DNA of 64,000 bases from Planosporangium sp963837285 (GCA_963837285.1 CAWIMS010000005.1:620001-684000), one strand, 5' to 3'; shown: positions 8,434-23,700, counted from the stretch's first letter. The notes: generated from the sequence alone by a model not told the origin. Numbers and translations are program-made.

Positions 8434-9525
8434 TCAGGCCACCGACAGCCGGGACTCGCCACCTGTTCGGTTCGCGAGCACGGCGGCGGCCACCGAGAGC
8501 AGGCTGTCGACCGCGGCGGCCGGATCGGCGGGCGGAGCCGGGAACGGTTTCTTCTCAAGGCAGCGATCGAGCAGCAGTTCGACCAGCGCAGCCTGGTGGA
8601 TGATCGCGTCGGCGTCGATCGAGCCTGGCAGGATGCGGACCTCCACCGTGTCGCGCAGCGGCGCGTCGGTGAGCACCTGGGTGAGGTTGACGTCGAAGAA
8701 CTTGCTCAGCTGGCCGTCGTCGGCGGCTCGGCGCAGGGCGGCGGTGTCGGCGCCGGCGTCCGCCGCGGCCACGAGCGGTGCTGGCAGGGCGGCCAGCCGC
8801 CGGCACGCGGGGTTGGTGCCGAAGACGTTACGCAGGGGTTCGCGCCAGTGTGCGAAGAGCCGGACGAGGTTGGCCAGGGCGCGCGGGTGCCGGAACGGGC
8901 CGCCGTCGACGTGCAGGTGTACCGCGGCCTCGGCGGGCACGGCGAAGCCCAGCTCGCGGGCCGGCGTAAGCAGGTCGTCGAGCGCCGCTCGATGATCTTT
9001 GGCCAGCGGCGGGGTGATGACCTCGCAGGGACGTTCCCGTTCCCCGCCCAGCGGGGCGGCCAGCGCGATGGTCGCGCCGCCCGGGTCGTCCAGCCGGAAC
9101 ACGTCGCCGATCCGCTCGACCCGGGTACCCCACAGCCGCGCGGGCCGGTCGAGCGCGGTGGAGAGCGTACCTCCCGGATCGCTGTGCGCGGCGAGCAGCC
9201 GCAGCAACCGTGGGTCGTCGCTGAGCACGCGGAACCAGCCCGGCTCGGGGGCCGCCCGCGGGTCGAGCCCAGCGACGACGGTGACGTCGTCGACCAGGGT
9301 GCACACCGGTGAGCCGTCGGCCCGGCGTACCTCGAAACCCTGGGTCAGGTGCAGGAACTGCCCCAGCCCAGGTACGAGGGACGGTTCACTGTCGTGGTGC
9401 CACACCGGGCGGACCCGGCCGCCGCAGCGGCCGGCCAGCTCCAGGGCGAGACTGCGGCGGCTCAGGCCGGCCGGCGCCATCAGCTCCACCTCGAAGCCAA
9501 TGCGCCGGCGCAGCGTCGGGATCAC
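8434..9525 (-). CDS. Amidoligase-family protein (Amidoligase_2-like)
   Basis: A 363-residue protein opening with RRRIGFEVELMAPAG, the GFExE start of the glutamine-synthetase-fold amidoligases (Amidoligase_2). Further family-like segments are an Arg/Glu-rich centre (PCEVITPP), AAVHLHVDGGPF and TVEVRILPGS. These enzymes are predicted to use ATP to form peptide or isopeptide bonds, for peptide tagging or small metabolites. The GTG start overlaps the stop of the upstream repeat protein as GTGA, so translation is coupled. The third gene of a sigma factor, repeat protein and amidoligase operon. The repeat protein is a candidate partner or substrate, by inference only. Confidence 0.75.
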   Translation of the reverse strand: MIPTLRRRIGFEVELMAPAGLSRRSLALELAGRCGGRVRPVWHHDSEPSLVPGLGQFLHLTQGFEVRRADGSPVCTLVDDVTVVAGLDPRAAPEPGWFRVLSDDPRLLRLLAAHSDPGGTLSTALDRPARLWGTRVERIGDVFRLDDPGGATIALAAPLGGERERPCEVITPPLAKDHRAALDDLLTPARELGFAVPAEAAVHLHVDGGPFRHPRALANLVRLFAHWREPLRNVFGTNPACRRLAALPAPLVAAADAGADTAALRRAADDGQLSKFFDVNLTQVLTDAPLRDTVEVRILPGSIDADAIIHQAALVELLLDRCLEKKPFPAPPADPAAAVDSLLSVAAAVLANRTGGESRLSVA

Positions 9526-10325
9526 GGCTTGAGCGGCAGGGTCTCGCCCGCCAGCAGCTTCTCGCCGGCCGCGACCTTCGCCGCGTGCGGGTCGCTGAGC
9601 TTCCACAGCGCCGCCAGCCTGACCGCGTCGTCGTAGTCGTAACCCGCCGCGAAGAACTTGTCGACGGCCGCCGACTCCTTCGCCGCCGCGACGTTCGCCG
9701 GCTTCGGCTCGATCGGCAGCTTCTCGCCCGCCTCGAGCTTCTTGCCCGCCGCGACCTTCGCATCCGACGGGTCCGGCAGCTTCCACAGCGTCGCGAGCTG
9801 GACCGCGTCGTCCCAGACGTAACCGGCGTCGAAGAACGCTTGCAGCGCGGCCGCCGCGGCGGGGTCGGGCGCGGCGGTGACGGTCGGGTTGGGGTGCGGC
9901 GGGATCGGCAGGGTCTCACCGGCCAGCAGGCGCCGCCCGGCCTCCGCCTTGACCAGGCCGATGTTCTTGTCGGTGTGCCAGAGCGCGGCGAGTTGCACCG
10001 CGTCGTCGTACCCGTAGCCGGCGGCGAAGTACGCCGCCCAGTCCTTGTCCAGGTCAGCCTGGGAGTATGAGGGGGCGACGGATGGGACCGAGGCGGCCGG
10101 CACGCTCGCGGGGCCTGCGATCCCGGCGAGCACGGAAGGCAGCTGGATCGTTCCGGCGATCAGGCCGGCGCCCAGCACGGCGGTGCCGGCCGCCTGCGCA
10201 CCGCGACGGCGCCGCTTGTAGCTGCGGGCAAGCTCCTTCACCCGGGCGTACACCGCGGACGGGTCGGGAGCGAGGGTCTCATGGGTCTCGAAAGCTTCGC
10301 GCAGTTGCTCCGCGTGGTCGGTCAC
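9522..10325 (-). CDS. Membrane protein with three ~44-residue tandem repeats
   Basis: This 267-residue protein has an N-terminal cytoplasmic segment (residues 1-42, ending YKRRRRG), one membrane helix (about 45-70), and three repeats at 98-141, 162-205 and 222-265. The repeat pattern is FxAGYxxDDAVxLAxLW, a variable linker, then AxxxLxAGExLPI. The N-terminus is short enough to act as an anti-sigma-like domain for the ECF sigma factor encoded just upstream, with the repeats outside the cell; that role is inferred. It overlaps both neighbours by 4 bp (GTGA). I do not know this repeat family. Confidence 0.75.
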   Translation of the reverse strand: MTDHAEQLREAFETHETLAPDPSAVYARVKELARSYKRRRRGAQAAGTAVLGAGLIAGTIQLPSVLAGIAGPASVPAASVPSVAPSYSQADLDKDWAAYFAAGYGYDDAVQLAALWHTDKNIGLVKAEAGRRLLAGETLPIPPHPNPTVTAAPDPAAAAALQAFFDAGYVWDDAVQLATLWKLPDPSDAKVAAGKKLEAGEKLPIEPKPANVAAAKESAAVDKFFAAGYDYDDAVRLAALWKLSDPHAAKVAAGEKLLAGETLPLKP

Positions 10326-10840
10326 GACTTCTCCTCAGCGTGGATCCGCTCCTGCCGCTCCGACGAGAGCCGGAGCCTCCTCAGCGCCTTCGAAGCCTGG
10401 CTGCGCACGGTCGCCGGCGAGCAGCCGAGGAGATCGGCGATCACCTCGTCCTCCATCTGCTCGTAGTAGCGGAGGACGAGCACCGCCCGTTGCTTGCGTC
10501 CGAGCGTGGCAAGCCGGTGCCACAGCTCGTCGGCGTCCACGACGCCCTGGGCGTGGTCGACCACCCCGCCCCGGGCGTCGTCGAGGCTGACCAGCCGCTC
10601 GCCGACGGCGTGCACGTTCCGCACGGCCCACGTACGGCGCCAGGACAGGTACTCGTTGAGCACCATGCGCCGCACGTACGCCTCGGGCGACTCCGATTCG
10701 CTGATCCGCCGCCACCGGACATGAGCCCGGGCCAGGACCTCCTGAACAACGTCCTGAGCGAGATCGTGGTCGCCGGTGAGGACGACCGCGTAGCGCAGGA
10801 GGCTGGGCAGGCGGGCCATCGCGAACTCCTCGAAGGTCAC
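10322..10840 (-). CDS. SigE-family ECF RNA polymerase sigma factor
   Basis: A 172-residue ECF sigma factor. Region 2 is LRYAVVLTGDHDLAQDVVQE; region 4 is LVLRYYEQMEDEVIADLLGC followed by ATVRSQASKALRRLR. The GTG at 10840 (VTFEEFAMARLPSLLRYA) matches the usual start of actinobacterial SigE-like factors. A GTG at 10867 would add nine residues. The stop overlaps the next gene as GTGA. It most likely directs transcription of its own operon in response to a signal sensed by the repeat membrane protein. Confidence 0.9.
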   Translation of the reverse strand: MTFEEFAMARLPSLLRYAVVLTGDHDLAQDVVQEVLARAHVRWRRISESESPEAYVRRMVLNEYLSWRRTWAVRNVHAVGERLVSLDDARGGVVDHAQGVVDADELWHRLATLGRKQRAVLVLRYYEQMEDEVIADLLGCSPATVRSQASKALRRLRLSSERQERIHAEEKS

Positions 10841-11073
10841 GCCTCTAAGACGGTAGCGGCCGTCCACCTGTGCCCCGCCGGTACAAAGTTCTCGGGGGCC
10901 GGGGCCTGCGAGGCAAGGCGCTGGCCGGTGGCGAACTCGTACGCGGTACCCAGGATCGCCTTCGGCGGGTAGGAGTGCTCGCTGTGGACCAGTTCATACG
11001 TTGTCGCGGGGGCGAAACCATGCTGGGCGAAGAATCCCTCCGGCCCGAGGCGCTCGCAACACGTGAGCGTTGG
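10837..11073 (-). pseudogene. ScoMcrA-like N-terminal domain fragment
   Basis: An open frame without any ATG or GTG reads ERLGPEGFFAQHGFAP, then TYELVHSEHSYPPKAILGTA, then YEFATGQRLASQAPAP. This pattern (xFLxxYGF..xYxLVHxGxxYPPKAIxGxAHxFATG) is the N-terminal domain found on many actinobacterial McrA/HNH-type restriction proteins. A stop at 11074 cuts off the beginning and no HNH part follows, so this is a remnant. Its own stop overlaps the sigma factor start as GTGA, which could be chance or could mark it as an original first gene of the operon. Confidence 0.5.
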
Positions 11074-11366
11074 TCACCCGGTCCCATGCGATCGAATGTG
11101 TCATCGAGTCCTCTCAATCACACGGCCTGCATACGGTCGGCTTCCCCAATGTACCGGGGCCAAACGCGGCGCCACCCGGTCACGTTTCGTGACGTACGGT
11201 CAGCGGCAGGTGAGGGTGTCAGTCGCCGCCGGGGTCGACGTTGACGGTGTCGCGGAGATCCTCGCCGCGGTGTCCGGTCCGCAGTCACCCGCCACCCGTC
11301 AACAAGGTCAGCCCGGCCCGGACGACAGGTGAGCCGCGCACCGTCTGGAACCAGTACCGTCCTGGC
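11074..11366. other. Intergenic stretch without recognised gene
   Basis: About 290 bp separate the ScoMcrA-like fragment and the DUF952 remnant. Open frames here are short and have no family character. The upstream promoter of the sigma factor operon should lie at its left end, but I cannot place its boxes. Confidence 0.3.
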
Positions 11367-11517
11367 ATGACGCGTCTGCTCCACATCACCGATCGGACGA
11401 ACCGGGAGGCCGTCCTCCGCACCGGCTGGTACCGCATGTCGACCCGAGGCGTCTCCCGTGCGCGACGTTGTCCCGGTCGGGCACGACGACGACGGACGAA
11501 TGCGGCTGCCCGAGTAG
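11367..11517 (+). pseudogene. DUF952 protein with internal deletion
   Basis: The head MTRLLHITDRTNREAVLRTG (WYRMSTRG follows) is the usual start of DUF952 proteins. The tail PVRDVVPVGHDDDGRMRLPE, in the next frame, is the usual end and reaches a stop at 11515-11517. About half the domain between them, including the expected FIHCS motif, is missing. The 151-nt length confirms the frame change at the junction. Confidence 0.55.
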
Positions 11518-11618
11518 TGGGACCGGCGCGGTCCGCGCTCGCCCGTCCTGTGCGGAGTTCACGGCAGCCTGTCAGAATCAACGTCCGACGGATCAGGTAC
11601 CGGGAGCAGGGGGCCCGT

Positions 11619-12398
11619 ATGGATACGGACGTGCAGGAGCAGATCGACTGGCTTGACTGGTTGCGGCGCTGGGACGTGCAGCAGGAGGGCTACGTTCCCG
11701 AGCGCGAAGCGCGGTTCAAGACGATGTTCGACGCGCTGGCGGTGCTGCTGCCCGAATCGTTCGTGGCGCTGGACCTCGCCAGCGGGCCGGGATCGATCAG
11801 CCAGCGGCTGCTCGACCGCTTCCCTGCTGCGCGTGCGATCGCGGTGGACATGGATCCGGTGATGCTGGCCCTCGGGCGGGGCGCCCTCGGCACGGTCGGT
11901 GGCCGTCTGCGCTGGGTCGAGGCCGATCTCGCGTCGCCCGACTGGCTGGAGACGCTGGGCGAAACGCAGGTCGACGCGGTGCTGAGCAGCACCGCCATGC
12001 ATTGGCTGCCACCGGAACCATTGACCCGCGTCTACCGCGAGCTCGGCCACCTGCTGCGACCCGGCGGTCTCTTCCTCAACGCCGACCACATGGCCTTCGG
12101 CCCGGCCTTGCCGACTGTCGCCCGCCTCAGCGACAAGGCACTCGATCAGCAGTGGTCGGATGAGGCCTTCGCCACCCGTGGCATCGAGACGGCGGAGCAG
12201 TGGTGGGACGCGCTGTCCGCGGAGCCGGGCCTCGAACCGCTGCTGGAAGCGCGAACTCAGCTCTTCGCCAGCAAGGAGCGCCAGGAGACGTCGCCGGACT
12301 TCGACTTTCACGTGGCGGCGTTGCGTGACGCCGGCTTCCGCGAGGTGCAGACCGTCTGGCAGGTGCTCTCGGATCGCGTGCTGCTCGCCGTGCGCTAG
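11619..12398 (+). CDS. Class I SAM-dependent methyltransferase
   Basis: A 259-residue methyltransferase with motif I as ALDLASGPGSISQRLL, an acidic ribose-binding end of strand 2 (AIAVDMDPVMLALGRG), and motif III-like LLRPGGLFLNADH. The trans-aconitate/ubiquinone-type fold is clear but the acceptor is not. The ATG at 11619 lies behind a GGGAGCAGGGGG stretch. It stands alone between decayed genes. Confidence 0.85.
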   Translation: MDTDVQEQIDWLDWLRRWDVQQEGYVPEREARFKTMFDALAVLLPESFVALDLASGPGSISQRLLDRFPAARAIAVDMDPVMLALGRGALGTVGGRLRWVEADLASPDWLETLGETQVDAVLSSTAMHWLPPEPLTRVYRELGHLLRPGGLFLNADHMAFGPALPTVARLSDKALDQQWSDEAFATRGIETAEQWWDALSAEPGLEPLLEARTQLFASKERQETSPDFDFHVAALRDAGFREVQTVWQVLSDRVLLAVR

Positions 12399-12508
12399 TG
12401 CCACCTGACCGCCCGCCTGTCGGTCCGGTCGCCAGCGGAATAGATTGACACCATTACACGCGCCGATGGGACGCGGAAGCGGCTTTCGGTAGCGGGCCGG
12501 AGGCGGTC

Positions 12509-13420
12509 GTGGACGAACGGCTGCTTGGCGACACGGGCATCCGGACTCCTGACCTGCGCCTGCGGGTCTTCGTCAGTTCCACGTTGGGCGAGTTGGCTGA
12601 CGAGCGGCGGGCGGGGACGCAGGCCATCACGGCCCTGCGGCTGACCCCGGTGACATTCGAGTCGGGAGCGCGGCCGCACCCGCTGCAGAGGTGTACCGGG
12701 CCTACCTGGCGCAAAGCGACGTGTTCATCGGGCTGTACTGGCAACGCTACGGGTGGGTCGCCCCGGACATGGCGATCTCGGGTCTGGAGGACGAGTTCGA
12801 CCTGTCGCGCCCGTTGCCGCGTTTGCTGTACATCAAATCGCCGGCGCCCGACCGCGAGCCGCGCCTGACCGACCTGCTGGCCCGGATCAGGCAGGAAGCA
12901 ACAAACTCCTACCGCAGGTTCCGCACGCCCGGCGAGCTGGGCCGGCTGGTCCGCGACGACCTGGCGATTCTGCTCAGCGAACGGTTCGCAGCCACACGTC
13001 ACGCGGTGGCTGCCGCTACCGCGCCGGCGACCCGGCGTGCCCCGCGGTCGCTCCCGGTGCCCACGACGTCGCTGGTCGGGCGGGAAGGAGACATCGGCGA
13101 GGGGCGCCGAGTTGATGGGGACGACCTCACCGCTGGACGTGCTCGTCGAGCGGTTCGGCGACGGCCGCTGGCTGCTCATTCTCGACAACCTTGAGCAGGT
13201 GATGTCGATCGCCGGCGACCTGAACGAGCTGTTGACCCGGTGCTCCGGACTGACGGTGTTGGCAACCAGCCGGACGGCGCTGGGGCTGCGGGCCGAGCGG
13301 GAGTACCCGGTGCCGCCCCTACCCCTGCCCACCGACCCGGCCGGCTCGCCGATCGAGGATCTCGCGGCCTCGCCCGCGGTGGCGCTGTTGGTGGACCGGG
13401 AGCCGAGCCAGGAGTCCGGC
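12509..13420 (+). pseudogene. DUF4062/NB-ARC ATPase remnant
   Basis: The frame from GTG 12509 carries LRLRVFVSSTLGELADERRA, the signature start of DUF4062 domains. Near 12690 the next frame takes over with YRAYLAQSDVFIGLYWQRYG, LEDEFDLSRPLPRLLYIK and SLVGRE. After a further break near 13100 an NB-ARC segment appears: LVERFGDGRWLLILDNLEQV, then TVLATSRTALGLRAE and YPVPPLPLP. The Walker A region that should lie between GRE and this segment is absent, and nothing of the C-terminal repeats remains. A decayed STAND-type ATPase of the kind used in signalling or defence. Confidence 0.65.
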
Positions 13421-13424
13421 GAAG

Positions 13425-13697
13425 CGTGTGATCCGGCGTGGTCCTTCCGGCCCGAGTTCGTGCCGATCGGCTATGACGGTGCCGGTAACAGCCTGGTCGT
13501 GGACTGCCGCCCCCGGAGCGAGGCACGGCTATCTGAAGGACTACGACCACGAGGACGGCGCGCATCAGCCGCCGCTGTACAAGAGCCTTGCCGACCTTCT
13601 CACCCAGGTGCTCCACTCGCTGCACACGGGAGATCCGTTGAAGCAGCACACGCCGACCGTCCAGGCGGGCGCGCTGGAATGGGAGTGGCAGACCTGA
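13425..13697 (+). pseudogene. SUKH (SMI1/KNR4)-like C-terminal remnant
   Basis: DPAWSFRPEFVPIGYDGAGN continues as SLVVDCRP in one frame. GYLKDYDHEDGAHQPPLYKS, SLADLLTQVL and ALEWEWQT then follow in the next. The order FVPIGxDGxGNxLxVDxxPGxxG..xxxDHEDG is that of SMI1/KNR4 immunity or antitoxin-like proteins. The N-terminal half is missing and the remnant abuts the NB-ARC remnant. The frame break lies near 13515. Confidence 0.5.
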
Positions 13698-13699
13698 AT

Positions 13700-14155
13700 C
13701 TACTCTCGTTCGGCCCTTCGCAGCCCGTGCGCGGGCGTCCACCACTCGACCACGAGCATCGTGGCCTCCTCGTTGAGGTGGGTGTGCACGACCTCGGCGA
13801 TGTCGGCGTGGAAGAGGTCGCCGTCCGGCCCCTCGGCGATCGGCCCGGCCGCGACCGCCCGACCGGAGATCTTCGCCTCACCCGGCCACTCCGCGTGGGA
13901 ACCCTCAACCGGGTCGACCGTGGCGCTGTGCAGCGCGAACCGCGGATCCCGGCGCAGATCCGCACCCTTGCGCGCGTCCGGCATCGAGCCGAAGACCAGG
14001 TCGCCGCCTTCGAAGACCGCCTCGATCCCGGAGATCCGCGGGCCACCGTCGGCGCGCACGGTGGCGATTGTCTTGTGCCGGTGCGCGTCGAACAGTGCCC
14101 GTACGCGCTGTGCGAACTCCGGCGTCGCCCGTTCGACGTCCTGCCATGCCGTCAT
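13700..14155 (-). CDS. Pyridoxamine 5'-phosphate oxidase family protein
   Basis: A 151-residue PPOX-fold protein: RHKTIATVRADGGPRISGIE, then GGDLVFGSMPDARKGADLRR, then RFALHSATVDP. The DARKGxDLRRDPRFALHS order is common in actinobacterial PPOX proteins linked to flavin or F420 chemistry. The conserved WW near the C-terminus (VVEWWTPAHGLRRAER) supports a full-length gene. Its 3' end lies 2 bp from the SUKH remnant. Confidence 0.8.
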   Translation of the reverse strand: MTAWQDVERATPEFAQRVRALFDAHRHKTIATVRADGGPRISGIEAVFEGGDLVFGSMPDARKGADLRRDPRFALHSATVDPVEGSHAEWPGEAKISGRAVAAGPIAEGPDGDLFHADIAEVVHTHLNEEATMLVVEWWTPAHGLRRAERE

Positions 14156-14221
14156 ACATCCATGATCGCACCTTCCCGACGCGGGTCCCGCGTACTCGCG
14201 GCGCGAGGTACCGAGGGACGG

Positions 14222-14656
14222 TCAGCGGTCACGTCCGAGGCCTGCGGACCTGAACCACGACCGAGCCGCGCCGGTGTTGAGCAGAATCGCGTACACCACC
14301 GGCCAGGCGAGCGTGCCGGCAACCGACGACATGCCCGAGGCCAGACGCACACCCGCGAGGACGACGCCTATCCCGCACAGGACCAGGATGGTCCGTCGTG
14401 CCCAGCGCCGGCCTCGTTGCACACCCCGCGCGAGCCCGAGGTACGACACCCCGAGGAACAGGTACGCCCCGGACCGCAGGAGATCGCCCGCCGTTGCCGA
14501 TCGGATCCCGGTCAGCGCGAACAGCACGGTCAGCGAGCCGCCGACATAAAGCAGAATGGCCGTCGCCTGAACGACGCCGGGAGCCGACCGACGTCGCGGC
14601 GTGTTCGCCTCGGACGGCTCGCCTTCGGGCGCACCGTCCTGATCCTGGTTGGACAC
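14222..14656 (-). CDS. Four-helix membrane protein of unknown function
   Basis: A 144-residue protein with a polar N-terminus (about 27 residues) and four predicted membrane helices, for example VVQATAILLYVGGSLTVLFA, AYLFLGVSYLGLARGV, TILVLCGIGVVLAGVRLA and LAWPVVYAILL. No catalytic motif. It starts 8 bp after the stop of the large carboxylase gene on the same strand, so it may be co-transcribed as the distal gene. Confidence 0.7.
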   Translation of the reverse strand: MSNQDQDGAPEGEPSEANTPRRRSAPGVVQATAILLYVGGSLTVLFALTGIRSATAGDLLRSGAYLFLGVSYLGLARGVQRGRRWARRTILVLCGIGVVLAGVRLASGMSSVAGTLAWPVVYAILLNTGAARSWFRSAGLGRDR

Positions 14657-14664
14657 GACAGGGA

Positions 14665-20139
<5,475 letters not shown>

Positions 20140-20414
20140 CGAGCAAGCCTCCAAGTTCGTACCGACAAAACGGACAACTCCCGCGATGCAGGGGGTCCCG
20201 ATCACAACCTTCGCCGCCGTCGCACCTGATGGAAACCGTCAAAGCCGCTACCGGGCGACAAGAAAAGTTGTAGGGATTCTCCAAACATCCACGGGTGTTC
20301 ACGCGCCTGGCTTGTGATCGTGTCGCACAATCCGGGCATGGTGTGGTGGCGTCGGGCGGATTGCCCGGTACGGCCGGCGGAACAGGACGCTTGCGGCCGG
20401 CAACCGATCGCGGT

Positions 20415-20636
20415 TCAGCGGGGTCGGTGCCGCCATACCGCACGGATGAACCAGCCGACGGCGACGACGGCGAGCACAACGCCGGCGACCTTGATGCCGC
20501 CGGTCACCCACCCGGGAGTCTCGCGATGCCGGCCGGAACTCCAGGCCAGCGCGCCGATCAGCACGGCGACAGCGATCCCGATGAGGTACTGCGCCCAGGT
20601 CGGGAGTCGCCGCAGGTTGACCTGACGTCGGCCCAC
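20415..20636 (-). CDS. Small two-helix membrane protein
   Basis: A 73-residue protein: VGRRQVNLRRLPTWAQYLIG begins the first hydrophobic helix (LIGIAVAVLIGALAW), then a short loop, then VAGVVLAVVAVGWFIRAVW and a basic end. It has no family assignment. It is divergent from the large toxin-like gene, with 124 bp between starts. The 275 bp between it and the carboxylase gene shows no further gene. Confidence 0.55.
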   Translation of the reverse strand: MGRRQVNLRRLPTWAQYLIGIAVAVLIGALAWSSGRHRETPGWVTGGIKVAGVVLAVVAVGWFIRAVWRHRPR

Positions 20637-20760
20637 GGGGCGCAGCGTACCCGGGGTGCCGGCGGCCGCGGCTCGCGCTGCCCATGAGGGCAGCGGACGG
20701 TGCCCTTCGGGTACGCCACAGGTCCTGGCGAATCGGCCCCGGGAGGACCACCTTCGTACC

Positions 20761-23700
20761 ATGGCCGACACTGGACGTGCCGGGGACCACGAGAACCAGC
20801 CGACCCGCGACCGTCCCGCCGCGGAACGCCAACCAGGCACGAAACGCCAGGCGAAGGTGTCCGGTCTGCTCGGCCTGCAACAGGCCGCGGGCAATGCGGC
20901 GGTGTCGCGGCTGGTGGCCCAGCGCCAGGCCGACACGGGTATCGCGGCGACGTTGCAGGCGCAGGAGTGGGAGCAGATCGCGGCGGCGAAGGCGCGGGCC
21001 GGCCAGGACGGCACCGCGCCACCGGCCGCCGGCGAGCCGCCCCCGGCCGGTGGTAAGCCGGCCGGGTCCGGTGGGCAGCCCGGTGCGCCGGACCCGGCCG
21101 AGAAGGCCCGGTTGCGCCAGAAACTCGGCGGTACCGTCAGCCCGCCCGACCCGAGCGCCGAGCGCAACGCCGCCGCGCTGGCGGCCGACACGGCGAAGAC
21201 GGAGGTACGGGCGCCCGCGAAGCCACTCGTGGCGGCGAAGAACGCCACCGCGCCGGCCGGCGGGCGGGGTACCGGCGAGGGCCCGGCCGCCGCGGCGACC
21301 GCCGCTCGTGGCCTCGCGGATCAGGCGTTCGCGCTCGCCTCGGCGCAGTCCGCGCCGACGCCGGCCGCCCCGGTTCAGATGCCCGAACCCGTGCTGCCGG
21401 TCGACGCCGGGGGCCGGCCCGTACCGGAGGATCCCGGCGGGGACGCGCTCGCCGCCGGCCTGGCCCAGCGGGTACAGGCGCTGCGGGCGGGAGCCCACGT
21501 GTTGCACGTCCGGGCGGCCGAGGAACGCGCCAACGCGCACACCATCCAGGGCAACATCCGGGCCGCCGAGAGCGGCATCGCCCAGGCCGAGGCCGGCGTC
21601 GCCACGGTGCGCGAGCACACCGCCCACCGCCGTCAGGTGGCCGACCAGGCCCGGCAGGCGCTGGACACGTCGAAGCAGAAGGCGGACACGGTCGCCAGCG
21701 GCGCACCGGACATCGCGGCCAGGAGCGCCGAGGGTTCGGCGAAGTCCAGCCCGGTTGCCACCGAGTCGCAGGGACTCGCGGCGGAGAACGCGCGCAGGCA
21801 ACCGGAGGACAGCGAAGCGGCCGGCAAGTCCCGGGAGCAGGGCAACAAGCTGACCAAGATCGGGTCCGACATGGGGTCGATCGACGCGACGATCGGCCAG
21901 ACCAGGGAGCGCGCGGGTCAGTTGGCCGACGAGGCGGCACGGGCCAGGCAGGACAATGCGGGTACCGAAGCGAAGCTCGCCCTGACCGAGCAGGCGCTGG
22001 CGCGGACCGAGCAGAAGACCGCCGAGATGGCCCAGCAGAACGAGGCGGCGCGCGGCCACCTGGCCGGACTCGCCAGCGGTCCGGACGAGATCCTGACGGG
22101 TACGGCCACGCTCGACGCGAACGCCGACGCGCTGGCGCAGGCGTCGACGGTGCTGGAGGCGCGCATCCACGGTGCCCAGCGCGGTTACGCCGATGGCATG
22201 GCGGCCGTGCCGGCCCGGGTACCGAGAGCGACACGCGCCTCGGTCCAGCGCGCCGGGTACGGCGACCGGGATCGCGTCGACACCGGCGGGGCGGTGGCCG
22301 ACGCCCTGCCGCCGTGGTTGACCGGCGAGGACCCACCCAGCGCGGCGGCCCGCGCCGAGGCGGCCGAGCGCGAAAAGCAGCGGCGGCGGGACGAGCTGGC
22401 CGAGATCGACAAGGACGCCGGTGGGCAGTTCTCCCACCTGTCCGCGTCGGACAAGGCCGGCATCGCGCTGCGGACGACGGGGCGCCACCTGTTCGGCTCC
22501 GTCGGCGCGACGAGTTTCCCGCGCTTCCTCGGAGGGATCCTGCGCGGGTTCATCGACCCACGGGCGTCGCTGATGGGTGTCGTGTCCGGGCTCGGCATGA
22601 TCCTGTCCGGCGGCGCCAACCTGTTCAGCGCCACGCAGTGGCAGAAGGACCCGCTCGGCAACCTGCTCAAGTCGGCGGCCGACATCGCCACCGGCGTGAC
22701 CATCGTGCTCGGATCCATCGCCGGGCTCGCGGTCGCGATCGGCGTCATCCTGACCGCGGCGACCGTCCTCACGCTGGGGCTCATCGCGCCGGTCACCGCG
22801 CCGATCATCGCCTTCTGCGGCACCGTCGCCGCCACCGTCGGGCCGTGGGCGATCACCGCCGCCGAGATCGCGCTGGTGCTCCAGGGTCTGGTCTTCATCA
22901 AGAACCTCATCGACGCCGCGACCGCGCAGACCGCGGGCGAGCTTCAGAACAAGTCCGACGAGATGACCGAGGACGCCGGCAACGCGGGCAACATGGCCCT
23001 CCAGATCGGCATGGCGAAGGCCATGGAGGCCGGCGGCAAGATGCTCCGCGGCAGCGGTGGTGGCGGCGGCGGTGGCGGCGAAGGTGCACCGCCGATCGAG
23101 GGCAGCGGTACCAGCGAGATAGCGCCGGCCAACGACAACGCCATCCCGCCATCTCGGCCGGGCGGTCCTGAGTTGACCGACGTCTCGGGCGCGCTCGGCG
23201 ACTCCCCCGCGCCGGCCAACGACAACGCGGTGCCGCGCACCGAGCCGATGGCGATGACCGCCGACGGGTACGTGCCTCCCGCTGGCGCGCCGGCCCCACC
23301 GGAACTGCGGGTGATCGAGGGTGGTGCCGGCGCAACCGATGGAAACGCCACGGTCGCGTCCGGCGCTGACGGGCCGGTCGGCGGCAAACCGACCGGCGGC
23401 CCGCAGCCGATCACGCCTTCGGTTGGCCCGGACACGGTACCGGCGCCCGAGGTCACTCCGGCCCCCGAATTGTCTCCCTCCGACGAGCTGACGAAGCTCA
23501 TCGCCGACCAGAAGGCGGACGACGCCGGCAGTGGCAACCACGGCGGTGACCACGCCGATCCGCTGGACCTGGCGGAGCCGCTGGACAGCGGCGAGCCGGT
23601 GCCCGATCCGGGCGAGCCGGGTCGGATCCCGGAACTCGACTCCGGTGAGCCACGCCCCACCCGGCAGGAGAGATTCATGGGCGGAAACGACTTCAACGAG

